From assembly GCA_963565915.1 (NCBI GenBank), contig OY751494.1, forward strand, positions 2,914,001 through 2,978,000: 64,000 nt of DNA, read 5' to 3'. Below are positions 1 through 11,668 of the stretch, one piece after another; the first letter of the stretch is position 1; each line of letters opens with the position of its first letter. The notes below the pieces were generated by a model. That model had not been told where the DNA came from. It worked only from the letters and a program-made list of their open reading frames with translations, and did not search any database. Source of the stretch: Entoloma clypeatum (taxonomy: Eukaryota > Basidiomycota > Agaricomycetes > Agaricales > Entolomataceae). The translations under genes and the position numbers were made by a program.

Positions 1-166
1 GAATGTTATAATCTTTATATCTGAAAAGACTGAGCGTCCCATGGAAGTTGTGGCAAATGATGGTGCCCTCACATTTTGGCAGAGAGAGCCATTGCCTTTT
101 GAATGTTCACATTTTGGGTCGTGAAGAGCGTCAGAAATTTAGGAAGAGGAATCTTGACATCCATGG

Positions 167-2122
167 GTGGACAAACAAAAGGCAAACAACCACGTTCTCA
201 CTTTTACAGTAATGCAAACACCATCGAGTTCGTTTGTTGCCGGCCCATTGCTAGCAGCAAGACCCGTCCCTTCGAGCTCCTCCGTTCCAGGGCCGTTGTT
301 AGCAAACGCTGCACCTTCAATGGCACATTTAAGTTCTTCTTCAAACCCCTTCGTTCCAGGTCCTTTACGGGCCACCATTAGACCTTCGTTTCCCCATCCG
401 GTCCCATTGCAAGCAAAGCCCGAACCCCAGCCTGACCCACCCCTCGACCCACCCGATGACGGCTTCGAATCCGAGTCCGATGATGAGGACCCCAACGTGT
501 TCAAGATACGCGACCCTCTGCAGGAGCCAATCTACCAGCGCTTTACAACGGAAGAACTCCATAGTGAGTCCATTTGCCCTCTTATCATGCTCTCAGGGAA
601 ACCGACGTGGGAATCCTAGGACTCATACACGAGAGTGAGATCGACCTTAATCCGCCGTACCAACGAGGCAAGTATCTCTCGATAAATCATCTTTAGCGAA
701 AATACTCACAGAATTCACAGATGTGGTTTGGAGTGATCCCAAACAGATTGGGCTCATTGACTCCATTCTCCGTAACTTCTACGTTCCACCAGTCGTTTTC
801 GCTGTGCAGTTCGATGAAGATGGAGAAGAAATTCGAATATGCGTAGATGGTAAACAGGTACATCAAGTGTGGTCTCATTATTTCGTGAGCTCAGCTGAAC
901 ACTCATTAGCGTCTTACATCTATTCAAAAGTTTATGGATGGTCAAGTACGCCAAAATTCCACTTCCCTTCCTTCTCTGTCATACTTAAGATCCTTGTCCC
1001 AGATTCCGCGTATGCATCTATCATGGCTGCGGCGTCACCTGTTTTCCTCATGCTTAGCTTATAGACAAGGATACAAAGACAAAGAAAACGTTTTGGTACA
1101 CAGTCCCGGATAATCTGATGAAACAGCGCCACATGTTACCGGAAAACGCAAAACGAACGTTCGCGTCGAAGAAAATTACATGTAGTGAGTGAGCCAAGTT
1201 GAACGATTGTGGTATTTTTCCTGATCATAACAGTGGAATACCGCGGACTTACACCAGGGATGGAACGAGACATATTCCAGAGAGTACAGATGGGTGTGAC
1301 CCTTACCATGGCAGGCAAGTAAATTCGAGGCAAAGCTCCATTCCTGATCTATTTATAAGCATCGAAACAGAGAAATTGCAAGCGATATCTTCCCCATGGG
1401 CCGAGTGAGTAACTCCTGCTCATGCTGTGAGCTCGGGCTTACAGGAAACCTAGTTGGATCACCCAATTAGAATCGAAACACGTAGCGGTGGAAGGTGGTC
1501 TGACTGCAGTGCTCGACTGGGACACTAAACGAGGGCGCGACTTTCAGAATATTGCGTACATAGTTTGCTGCTGTGATGGTCTGCCGACTGTCGAGCAGAT
1601 TCCCACTAACCCAAAGATGGAGAAGTGGCTGTCACGCGTCGACCCTCCAACACAAAGCTTCAAGGCAGAAATGGAACAAGTTCTCCGTGATTTCTGGAAT
1701 ATTGCTGAGGACTCCGAGTTGAATACTGGTCTGGACAACGGAAAACGTTTGGCACCTGTAGAGTTCATCTTCATTGGTGCGGCGCATGGCATCATATCCA
1801 TAATCTAACTAACTGCGACTGACTAGGGGTCATGTTATATGTACTTCGAAAAAGGTCCCTTGAAGAGAGGGCCGTTGCCATAACTCATCTTCGCCAGGCC
1901 GTCCGTTCAGAATTTCGAGATATCCGCACCAACTCGGCCGTTGCAAAATTCCTATGGGGTGTCATCAGGAAGTTGGAAAGAGGAGATGTTCTACACCGTG
2001 TGGGGGAGAATACCAGAGGAAAGAAAAGGAAGAAGCCAGACTTGGAGGAAGATGGCGAGTACCGACCAACGCCTATATCGAGCCTCGGCAAAACAGTCAG
2101 AACACGCTCCAAGAAGGTTTGA
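167..2122 (+). CDS. DUF262 (GmrSD/ParB-Srx-fold type) domain protein, nine exons
   Basis: The spliced protein carries the DUF262 signature. A P-P-Y-Q-R stretch leads into DVVWSDPKQIGLIDSIL, and VDGKQRLTSIQKFMDG follows, matching the family's conserved DGxQRLT motif. My exon model is 167-563, 597-667, 721-857, 910-945, 1058-1184, 1234-1314, 1371-1404, 1454-1776 and 1827-2122. Introns 2 and 6 need GC donors, and intron 1 is only 33 nt. An in-frame ATG at 212 is an equally good start. The first ~130 residues are Ser/Pro-rich and contain three copies of a GPLLA-like repeat, then an acidic stretch. The tail is basic (RGKKRKK, RTRSKKV) and may be a nuclear signal. In bacteria, DUF262 proteins are often nucleases or NTPases acting on modified DNA. 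The fungal proteins have no known function, so I assign none. The family call is firm; the start is not. Confidence 0.85.
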
Positions 2123-2179
2123 CGTTTACATATCATGTAGTCATTCAGAGTTGAGGCATGTATTATATTATCATAATTT

Positions 2180-3543
2180 TCAGCTGGAATACTGTGCTCG
2201 AGCAGTATAATACACTCCATCGACATCTGTCGTTGCTCTGGCAAATTTGAGGAGGAGCTTGTCGCGTTCCTTGGGGTCTACTGCAATATCAGCGAGGAAT
2301 GGCGCTATGTCTTGTGTCTTCCACCGGGGTCGAATGAGGAAAAGATCTGCAAATCGGGACGGGGCATCGATGGGAAGCGAAGATGCAGGGAAATAGATCA
2401 ATGACTCCGTGTCATCCGAAGCTACAAGGTAGTTTCCCTGCAAAAATGGAGACTCAAGAGATTCGTTTAAAATATACCTGAAAGCGACGCACTGAAAGAA
2501 GTGCAAGGTCCACATATGACTCGAAAGAGTCACCGACTTTCGACTTCCATTTTGTTGTTAGTTCATTCTTATGGATCGGTTGATACTATAACATATTAGA
2601 CGGCAGAAAATGACATGTAGCGTTAATGCTTACCGTATGAGGTCTTAGAATGCCCAAACCCACTTCCTTAATCAATACACCGAGGTTTATAATCCATCTG
2701 CCGTCTCTGATGCTGCCAAACCAGGACATGACTTGCAGGGAAACAGATCGAGGGGTATCGTGTCCATTCGCAAGTGCGGATAAAAGTTGTTCCAATGGGA
2801 CTGACTCGGGCGGGAGAGAAAGAGAGATCATGATATTTAGGATGAGTTCAAGCAGCCGATTGAGGTAATCGAGTGCGATAGGCCGTAAATCACCTGTGGG
2901 GGGTCTACAAGCAGCTTGGGGGACGTATGGATTGCTTTACCATTCATGTTCAGAATATGTCTGTCCTTCATTCCCTGGTCTAACTCAGCATCGCTTGCCT
3001 GGATTGTTTTCAGGGCTTCTTCATAAGTGAATCTGTTCTATGCGGGACGCTTGAAGTTGTTCAAGACGATGGTGTGATCAGGACATACCCCAGACATTTC
3101 GTCGTTCTGTTGCGTGTCGTCATATTCCTGACCTTTCAATAGCGCAGCGATTGGATGCAGTTTCGGTACAGACGGAGTCAGCTCGATGATTTCATTGACT
3201 TGGTCACAGATAATGACCGCATCGTCTGGAAAATCAGCAGACGACGCGTCTGACGGGGACGTAACGACCAAGACCGAATTTGACAGAGCAACAGACCGCA
3301 TAGTGAACGTTGCATCATGAGTACACAGCACTGCATCTTCTCCATGCTGACCTTTGACTTTTAAGCTGGAGCGAGTTGAGCGAGGACGCGTGCCGACGTG
3401 GACTGTCAGTACCTGAGCGGTGTTGTGTCGTTTATCGCATTTTCCAGGAGAGCGCAGAGATCCTTTGGCAGTTCTATGAGCTTGAAGGACCCCGAATCCG
3501 TCGACGAGGAGGGAGAGAAGCAGAGATCATATTCGGACGACAT
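2180..3543 (-). CDS. DCC1: Sister chromatid cohesion protein DCC1 (Ctf18-RFC subunit)
   Basis: Dcc1 with Ctf8 and Ctf18 forms the alternative RFC clamp loader that acts in the nucleus in cohesion and replication. The N-terminus (SEYDLCFSPSSS, then SFKLIELPKDL) and an LCTHDATFTMRSV strand are typical of Dcc1. The C-terminal part, with RPRWKTQDIAPFLADIAVDP and LLLKFAR, forms the winged-helix region that contacts Ctf18 and the polymerase. The coding region is split into several exons. I prefer the ATG at 3543 because the family motif begins there; an upstream in-frame ATG at 3612 would run past the start of the divergent peptidase gene. Only 56 bp separate the two divergent start codons, so a shared promoter is likely. 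Intermediate splice sites were judged by eye. Confidence 0.88.
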
Positions 3544-3599
3544 TGAAGTAGGAGCAAAGTCATCCGAGTCACGGCTTATCGTGTCTCCACTATCTGCCC

Positions 3600-6500
3600 A
3601 TGGCTTCCTCAAGTGAGAAGGTCCAGGAGATCCCTCTTCCCACCGTCGACTCTCGTTCTCGTCGCCCTAACCGCCGCACACCGTACCTCCGCGCCTTTGC
3701 TCAGGCTGTCGTCGCTATAACCCTCTGCTTCTCATTCAAATCTCTCGTGAACACCGAGGAGCATTCCCATGCGAGCCGTCGTTATCTGGCCTTGAAGCGG
3801 CACGAGAACTTGTTCCTGTATGTCCCCGGTTGTAATTGGGTCCAATCCCATACTAATGGGCTCCTCTGCAGATCGGTCCCCAATACTGAAAGTGCTCTTG
3901 CGGCATCCCGAGCATACGCTACCCATCCGCATCTTGCCGGCTCCTCGGAAGACTTTGACGACGCCAAAGTGATTCTTGAACTGTTCCGGTCCGAATTCAA
4001 TATCACTCCCCCTCCCGTCGAGCCCATCTTCCCGGCTGGTTCTCCCGAGTCTCGCAATGCAACGCTTCGACTTACATCTCGCGAAATAACCCAACCTTCT
4101 GCCTGGATTGACATATATTATCCAGTCCTCAACACTCCTCTGGACCGCAGCTTGGAAATTATTGGAGATGATGGTTCCCCTGTTTGGGCCGCAGACCTCG
4201 AAGAAGACGGGGATCCACTTGATGAAGATGCACACAAATATAAAAACCATGTACCTACTTGGCATGGCTTGAGCAAAGGTGGTGAAGTCGAAGGACAGCT
4301 TGTGTATGCCAACTATGGAACCAAAGAGGTGATCATCGAGGTGTTCGAACGAAGCCCTCGCTGACCTGTATTTTTCCAAAGGACTATGATGATCTAGTAT
4401 CAACGGGCGCTAACGTGACTGGAAAAATTGTTATCACTAGATATGGCCGCCTCTTTCGTGGCTTGAAGGTGACTATCGTTCCATTCTGACCGAATGAGTT
4501 GGCTCATCTCTTGCAGATAAAACGTGCCGCTGAATTAGGAGCAGCTGGCGCCCTAATCTATTCTGACCCACGGGATGACGGTTTCGTCACAGTCGAAAAT
4601 GGCTTTGCTCCATATCCAGCGGGACCCGCCAGAAATCCTACTGCTGTGCAACGCGGCAGTGTCCAGTATCTTTCATTTTACCCCGGAGATCCTACGACAC
4701 CAGGCTACCCAGCATATGAGAACGCCGAACGAACGGAAGGTGGCAATATACCAACGATACCAAGCCTGCCAATTTCCTGGAAAAATGCAGAGAGGCTTTT
4801 GGAAGAGATAGGTAACTTATACGTCGTCGGCGAAGACGGCCAAAGGAGGCTCAGTGGAACGGCCAGCACATCAAAAGTCAAGCTTGTGAACCACGGTAGA
4901 GGACATCCATCCCAATCACAGGCCGTGTTTAACTCATCTTTTCGTTAGTGGATACCAAAGTAACGCCTATCTGGAATACTATGGCATCCATTCCTGGGCA
5001 TATTCATGACGAGGTCGTAATCATTGGCTGTCATCGCGATGGTATTTTCTCTTGTTCCCAGCCGTGTCTGTTCTCAGCAACTGCCATCTAGCGTGGGTCC
5101 TAGGAGCGGCCGATCCAACCAGTGGCACTGTCTCTCTCCATGAAATCATAAGAAGTTTCGGGGCCTTACTTAGAACAGGATGGAAACCGCTTCGCACAGG
5201 TAGACGTCAACTCTAAAGATCTCAAGCATGGCACTGACCACGTCCTTCAGTCGTCTTCGCGAGCTGGGATGCAGAAGAGGTACACTCTTCTAATGTCAAT
5301 TACTACGATTTGAACTCGACAGAATCTAGTATGGTCTCATCGGCAGTACGGAGTGGGGTGAAGATTTCTCCGATTGGATATCCAAATATGCCGTTGCATA
5401 CCTCAACGTCGATGTTTCAGTGGCAGGCTCCCAATGGACCGTCGGTGGATCACCCTCTTTGGCACATCTTATCAGGCAAGCTGCTTTCGATGTCCCCCAT
5501 CCAACAATTCCAGGGAAGACCCTCTGGGATGCAAGGAATGATCAGGGTCCATTCAATGAACTTCAGGGATCCAACATGACCATTGATATGGATTTCTTGG
5601 CCGCATACAACGCTGCTGAAGAGGAGAAACAAGCTTCTTTTGGTGTGAAGCCCCTTGGGAGCGGAAGCGACTATACTATATTCCTGCAACGCATTGGAGT
5701 GTGTCACATTTCTGTCTCGATTAGCTCCTCCGTTTGTTGACAAATTGTTTCAAATGGTTCAGGTAGCCAGTTCGGATGAGGGGTTCGGATTTACCCCCTC
5801 GGATGCAGTATACCATTACCATTCAATTTACGACAGTCAACGCTTCCAGGAGGTCTATGCAGATCCTGGATTTCATCGTCATGTAGGTCATGTACCGCAT
5901 ACATGTATTTCAGATCTGGAATCAATTTCGATGGCAGGTTGCAATAGCCAAGCATCTGGGATTGTTGGCCCTCCGCCTGACGGACTCCATCATAGTTCCA
6001 CTGAACACTACCCATTATGCTTTGGAACTTGATAATTATCTTGACAAGTGGGTCAATCATTCTTGCGACTGTCTATCCAAATGACTGATGATGAACTGAC
6101 GTCCAGAGTCGAGGCAATCGCATCTCCTGCTCGAGTTCCCGAGTTCACAGCATTACGAAATGCCATTAAGACCGTTCAATCAGCCAGCTTTGATCTAGAC
6201 AAGGAAAAACGCAAAGCGGAGAAGGATTTCACGAAAATTCTTCGTAAACTTGATCCTCGGCACCATGGAAAGTGTAGGAAATCACGTCGCTTCCTCCGTT
6301 CTATTGCCCGTTGGGTCAAGGGATTTTTTGGGGTTGAACCTGGAGAACATCGGTTTGTCAGTGGGACTGATGCACTCGCTTGGCTGAGGTATCTGGAGTT
6401 CGATGAGAAAGAAGTGCTGGACACCAGCTATCATCAACACTTACCTCTCGAAAAGCTTCTCAAAGCCGCGAAACGTATGTCAAGTGCCAATCGCAAGATC

Positions 6501-6782
6501 ATTTCCTTTGAGCGCGGATTCATCTCAGAGCATGGAATCAAAGACAGAGAATGGTATAAGCACCTTGGTGTTGCTCCTGGGAAATGGTTGGGTGCGTTTT
6601 TTTTTTGTCAAATGATCTGCCTTCGTTCGGTCTGCTCATACTGCCATACAGGATATGGGGCTACCACCTTCCCTGCTCTAACGGAAGCCCTGACCATTGA
6701 TCAGAACACCACAGCGGCAGAATGGGAGGCGGAGCGTCTGACTTTGTTGCTGGAAAAACTAGCGCCTGAAATTCAACCTTGA
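3600..6782 (+). CDS. Vps70/NAALADase-type M28B zinc metallopeptidase, membrane-anchored
   Basis: This resembles glutamate carboxypeptidase II and yeast Vps70. A short basic cytoplasmic N-terminus precedes one membrane segment at about residues 33-50, giving a type II anchor. A PA (protease-associated) domain follows, then the M28 catalytic domain, then a transferrin-receptor-like dimerisation domain near the C-terminus. The expected metal and catalytic positions are visible: His and Asp in IIGCHRD, Asp in the ADPTSG block, the Glu pair in ASWDAE, Asp in NVDVSVAGS, and the late His in [10 protein letters not shown] therefore expect an active co-catalytic zinc peptidase. The substrate is unknown; Vps70 has been linked to vacuolar sorting. 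There are many short introns. The start is fixed by the N-terminal anchor and by the divergent DCC1 gene. Confidence 0.9.
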
Positions 6783-6904
6783 TTCACTATAATTTGAACA
6801 GATACTGAGAAGATAGAATTTTATTTTCGATACTGGACATTAGTGGCGTTCAAGTTCGTTGTCCCCCCTCCGGAAGCTCTGTTGCCGAGAAACCTCATCT
6901 TGTG

Positions 6905-8470
6905 CTATGCTCTCGCGATGAACAACTCCTCCATCTGAATCCATAGAAGGTGCTGGCACCAATGCGAGGGCTGAACGCAGAGCCGACGTATCCAATGTTC
7001 TGGATAACTAACAAGTCTTGTCAAGACCATAACTTTATCAAAAGAAGAGTGGCTCACCTCATGCAAAGATCCGCGATTTCTTGGTGCCATCTCGAGATTT
7101 GTTACTGCATCCCATGGCAACTGACTAAACGACAACCGACCCGTATGACGAACAATATCGCGCGCCTTCATTCTCTCACGCAATTTTCCTCGAGAGTTGA
7201 GAGCAATCAACATACCCATCGCATAGAATTTCCCAGTCAGAAGGACGAAAAACAAGACAGGATGGTTCTTGAGATGCTGCAAAGTGGTTCTAAGTATATC
7301 GACGCAAGCAAAAGTCAGAAAACCCCACCGAACTGATATGAGTCACTGCAGCCGCAACCAACATACATATTGAGGGTAACGCCGCGGATTTCAAGGTGAT
7401 TATGACAATTTGCTTCACGATTTGATCGAGTTCCACCAACCCTGTCCTTGAACGCCATAAAAACTTGACCACTGATATCGGAGATTCATTTAGGAGCTCA
7501 AAGGAAGGCAGTAGGGGCGTACTGATCGTAGTGACTGTTGCATCAAGAACTAAGGCAGGAGAGACGAATTAGAACCAGAAGAAATCATCTTCCATGCCGG
7601 GATTGGACTTGCCCAAAGACCCATAAATCCAGTATGAGAATGCGACGATGCTCTAGAAAGGGGGTAAGTGTCATGGTCATTTTATACATCACTACCTGCA
7701 ACTTACAGATATGAGAATACCAGGGCTTGCATGCAAGGTCTGGGACACGAGTGTACGAAATTGGAGTAGGCTGTGCGAGTGGAGAAGATTTAATTACATC
7801 ACTGGTTCCCGATGTAAGAAAGCGAAACGCGACACCCATTGCGACAGCCTGTCGCCATGCGTAAGTTGATATCATAGAAAGGAACTGCGGCAAATCCACC
7901 AGATATATAGTGGCAATCAGGAGTGTCACCAGTAGAAATGATAATGGAAAGACGACCCAGAGACTCTTGTTCGACACCTGTGGGTTGCTGAGCATGAAAT
8001 GATCAGACAGTTCAACGGTCAGGAAGTTGAACCTTCCAACAACGCCGAATGAAAAAGCCTTCGCACAGAGATGAGAGGAGTCCGTTTAGGAAGAGGTCAG
8101 ACCACTGTAGTTTACTGGTCGACTGTAGGGTTGGAAAGACTGTTGAGCCAAACACGCGCGTTAGGGAAAGAGCTACCCATGGCTTCTTGTTGATCACCGT
8201 TCTCCATGATTTATAATCCTCCAATATAGTCTGCAACCTGAAGCAAGAGAATGATTCCAAGATGTAGACGCAGCCGATGGAAACATACATGGAAACAAGG
8301 ACAACGCTGGCGACGAAAGCTCGTTTTCGGAACGAATCATCCCGATAGTCAGCCAGATATTTCGCATACTGGGTGATGATGATGCCCAGAAGGAACGAAT
8401 GAATGAAGCCACTCAAGAGAATGGCACTAGGGATCTCCACAACCGGTTCTGCAGATAAAGTGTTATCCAT
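6905..8470 (-). CDS. DUF6534-domain integral membrane protein
   Basis: A member of the large basidiomycete DUF6534 family of predicted seven-helix membrane proteins of unknown function. The first exon encodes IPSAILLSGFIHSFLLGIII, the typical opening of the first helix. Later hallmarks are FLNGLLSSLCEGFFIRRCW, a SRTGLVELDQIVKQ loop and the closing KFYAMGMLIALNSRGKLR. Four or five exons cover the gene, and hydrophobic segments alternate with short loops throughout. The ATG at 8470 (MDNTLSAEP) is chosen over the upstream 8551 because family members start shortly before the first helix. No ligand or partner can be inferred. Such proteins are often present in dozens of copies in mushroom genomes; only one is in this window. 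Confidence 0.82.
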
Positions 8471-8665
8471 AGCATAGGAGGACGAGGGCAAACGACTTTG
8501 AAACTCTTCAGCAGCCGGTGGCTGACATGGACAAAGAAGGAAAGCAACCAAGACTGGACTGCCAAGAGCAGAACGAGGGAAAAAGAGAAATGTAGTGAAC
8601 TTAATTGGACGTACGATACTAACACTAAAGAAGGCTGCTATGGATCGGAGAAGCGAGCATGGTGC

Positions 8666-10295
8666 TCACGACACCCGCCGTAATGTGTCCCAGGCATCTT
8701 CATGTTCAGAAGAGCAGTGCAACACCAACTGGTCGATCGTCGCCCGTAGAAACGGTTGCGGCGGATCTGGTGTGTAACCCATGTTATACCGAGCACTAGA
8801 AACCGTTTTCGAGGTGTGAGGAGAATCATGAGGCCTGAAGAAACAAAATCACTCACACACATAGTTTACAATTTTGTGACCCCTCAACCTCGTCATCATC
8901 ATCCATTAAAGCGGCGACACAGTCTTCCACTAACCGAAAACCATCAAGACCAACCTCGATGGCGTCATCATCACTTTCTTCCTCGTCCTCCTTGGGATTT
9001 TTCTCAATCTGGTCAGCTATCCTTAGCCTTTTGGATGGCTGTCCCTCTGTGTCGGCATCATCGTCATTTCCCCGCTTCAAAGGTTGCTCAGAGAGCCGCG
9101 ATACAACCGCAACAGGGGTTGGTGAATTCGGTGGAACCGATATTGTAGGTGAGATGGGGTTCGGCTGGTCGGCTGATGGTCCAGAGGCTGGTGGGATATC
9201 TTGTGGATAACCTGAAGGGTCCTCAGAAACAGGTGATGAGCAGGCCAGATTTTCTGCCGCGGGGAGGGGCACGACTGTAGTCGAAACGGAAGACGTCTGA
9301 TTTGATGATGGGGTAGAGTAGGACGGTGGCGGAGATGCTGAAACTGCGGGAGGTTCGACGTGGCTTATACTACGGCTCCTCCATTCTGAGAACACCGACA
9401 ATGCCTCTCGGACACGTCCTTCCTATTTAAAAAGTCAGTGAGGGTGTTGGTATACGGCTTACACCTTACTGATTGGGTCTCATGTACATTCGCAGTAGCT
9501 GGCTATAGGATAAGATGATTGAAGCAAGTCGCAGACAGAAAGGAGGGGCACGATACACACTTGATTAGCGGATTCTACAAGCCCGTTACTCGAACGCACC
9601 TAGAGGGGACGCGGGATTCACTCACCTATCGTTTCGGTGACATGCTGCGTGGGTACATCGTCGTGTTCCAAGAAGTGTTTTGCTATTGATATTTCGATAT
9701 TGGGACAACTTGCAAAGGATTGACCGCTGAGGGGGTTGGCTGGAGAACTTGGCTCCTGTGGATGAATACGGTTGATATATTCGCGAAGTTGTTTGATTTC
9801 TGTGCGTGCAGCTGAGTAGTAAGCATGAAGGCGGTGATACTCCGAAAGGAGTTGTTGGTAGGGGATGTCTGAAGGTCGAGCCGCCAAGTATGCTTCGTTC
9901 TGCTTGACTAGGAGGCCCTTTTCATTGACGAGCGCTTGAATTTGTTTTTCTAGGGAGGCAACTGTGTGTTTCGACTGTTCGTCTTGTAGGTGAAGTGCAC
10001 GCGACAGATTTCTGTTATCCTGAAAGAGTTTAACATTTTCTGATTGCCACTGTGCATTCTGTCTCTCCAAATCCTGCATTTTCTGTGACATCCCTGGGTA
10101 ATAACCGAGTTCTGTGAGGCATCCATTTGCAGTATTTGCCAGAATCTCTACAATTTTACTTCGTAACGAAGGAGCAAAGTCGTTGGGTGATATGCGTTGA
10201 TCCCTACAGATGTTGTGTAAACTGCGAGGAGGGTGATAGAATGGCGATGATTACCCGACATTGTGTGTATCTGCAACAGTATTGGGAATGCTCAT
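8666..10295 (-). CDS. Coiled-coil protein with C-terminal Cys/His zinc-finger-like motif
   Basis: I do not recognise this beyond a conserved-looking basidiomycete architecture. A 41-nt first exon (MSIPNTVADTHNV) is joined across a 51-nt intron (10204-10254) to a predicted helical region. A clear coiled coil (SQKMQDLERQNAQWQSEN onward, roughly residues 45-145) comes next. The middle is long, disordered and Ser/Pro/Thr-rich, with an acidic block (EEESDDDAIEVG) and a basic patch (PSKRLR). At the end CKLC is followed about 30 residues later by HCSSEHEDAW, giving a C-x2-C ... H-C-x3-H pattern that could bind one zinc. The last intron joins CKLC to ARYNMGYTPDPPQPF, and the stop lies at 8666-8668. 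The acidic and basic composition would suit a nuclear protein, but that is only inference. Confidence 0.72.
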
Positions 10296-10529
10296 GAAGG
10301 AAACGAGGATGAAATGAATGAGATACACAAACAAACGACGAGGCTACACTCGGTATGTACAGTATACAGCTCAAGGCACGACAGTGATGGATCATTCTCT
10401 GGAAAGATAACACCACGTCCTGGGTCACTTCTTCCCGTATTCAGCGATATCAACTTCCCCTTGTTCCAGGAATATACTATAAGCCCTTCTTCGGAAAGCG
10501 GCCCGGATTCCGCAAACACTTACTTCATC

Positions 10530-11322
10530 ATGATCAACTATATCCTGCTAGTATCTCGACAAGGCGAGTTCTTTCTAGGCTTATCAGCAAGGTCCTAGTC
10601 AACACCATCGATTATAAACCCACAGGAAAAGTCCGTTTGGCGAAATGGTTTACGACCATGGCTCCCAAGGTCAAAGTAAAAATCGTCAAGGACGTTACCC
10701 AGCTGGTTCTGGCACGTCGGACACGGATGTGCAACTTCCTTGAGTATAAAGGTATGGTTGATGTTCTACACCACATCGCCATCTCATTTGGCTTTGTAGA
10801 CACCAAGGTTGTATACCGTCGATATGCGTCATTGTTTTTCGTATGTGGAATCGGATCCTCGGACAATGAGCTAGTGACCCTGGAGATCATCCATCGTTAC
10901 GTTGAAGTTCTTGACCGATACTTCGGGAATGTGAAGTGTTCTATCTGTATCTTTGGCTTCTATGGACTGATTATAGTTTGCAACAGGTTTGTGAACTGGA
11001 TCTGTGAGCCATCGCCACCCACTTAAGACTTGACTGACCGCAAGAAAGTATTTTCAACTTTCAGAAAGCATATGCAGTCAGTCACGACAATGACCCTCCG
11101 GTAGCGACTGCTGAAGTGTTCTAGATTTTGGATGAACTCATAATAGCCGGAGAACTTCAAGAGTCATCGAAGAAATCGGTTCTTCGAGTGGTGTGCTGGT
11201 TATTGCCCGCTTGTTCCCTACTCTGATGAACTTGTTTTTTCAAGGTAACCATGTCGGACAGTGTTGAAGAACAAGAGAATGCCGAGGATACTATGGCTCG
11301 ACTTGGCTCAAGAAGTGGTTAG
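10530..11322 (+). CDS. APS1: AP-1 clathrin adaptor complex sigma subunit
   Basis: The small (sigma) chain of the AP-1 adaptor, which sorts cargo at the trans-Golgi network and endosomes. The translation is nearly canonical over the whole length (about 155 aa): MINYILLVSRQG, KVRLAKWF, DVTQLVLARRTRMCNFLEYK, KVVYRRYASLFFV, LEIIHRYVEVLDRYFGNV, LDELIIAGELQESSKKSV and a final MARLGSRSG. It folds as one longin-type domain. Six short introns interrupt it. The first (10564-10625) needs a GC donor: only the GC-AG junction joins RQ to GKVRLAKWF in frame. The start lies 234 bp from that of the divergent coiled-coil gene. Sigma-1 is distinguished from AP-2 sigma by the RRTRMCNFLEY segment. Confidence 0.95.
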
Positions 11323-11668
11323 GCGCCTTTCATAATTTCATGTTCAATGGAAGAACTCCCATGTGTTTTTTTTTGTTCTTCAAGGTCCAATGATGTAGCG
11401 GTGGTAGTTCACATGTTTTACCTTCAAGTTACCCTGCTGACACTCGTAATGAGAATGAGTCATTTTGGTGACGAGAGGCCGTCCTTTCGGGGCTGTGGCG
11501 GGCTGTGGTCGCCGTTGAGTTCCTGTTGCGGCGGGGCTGTTGCCCAAATTTGGAGGTGGGAACTCGCTTATCGTCCAATCAGAGCCGAGTAAATAGCTGA
11601 CAATATCAGAATGCCGCCCACTTAAATACGATAATTCGGAAAGACACCTGAACAGATTCCCTCCTATA
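11323..11668 (+). other. Intergenic region between APS1 and glutamine synthetase
   Basis: No coding region is supported here; the open frames are short and lack family motifs or splice context. It holds the APS1 3' end and the glutamine synthetase promoter. The latter includes a CCAATC box at 11575-11580 and two GATAA elements. Confidence 0.6.
11568..11634 (+). promoter_or_regulatory. Candidate GATA-factor and CCAAT sites upstream of glutamine synthetase
   Basis: A TTATC (GATAA on the other strand) lies at 11568-11572, CCAATC at 11575-11580 and GATAA at 11630-11634, all within about 100 bp of the ATG at 11669. GATA-type nitrogen regulators (AreA/Nit2/Gln3 family) bind such cores and commonly control glutamine synthetase. 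The core is short enough to occur by chance, so this is a hypothesis. Confidence 0.4.

Noticed and set aside
3732..4403. 223-codon minus-strand open frame
   Set aside because: It is a shadow of the plus-strand M28B peptidase exons, with no recognisable motif of its own.
11347..11592. 81-codon plus-strand frame before glutamine synthetase
   Set aside because: It has no motif and lies in the promoter region with CCAAT and GATAA elements.
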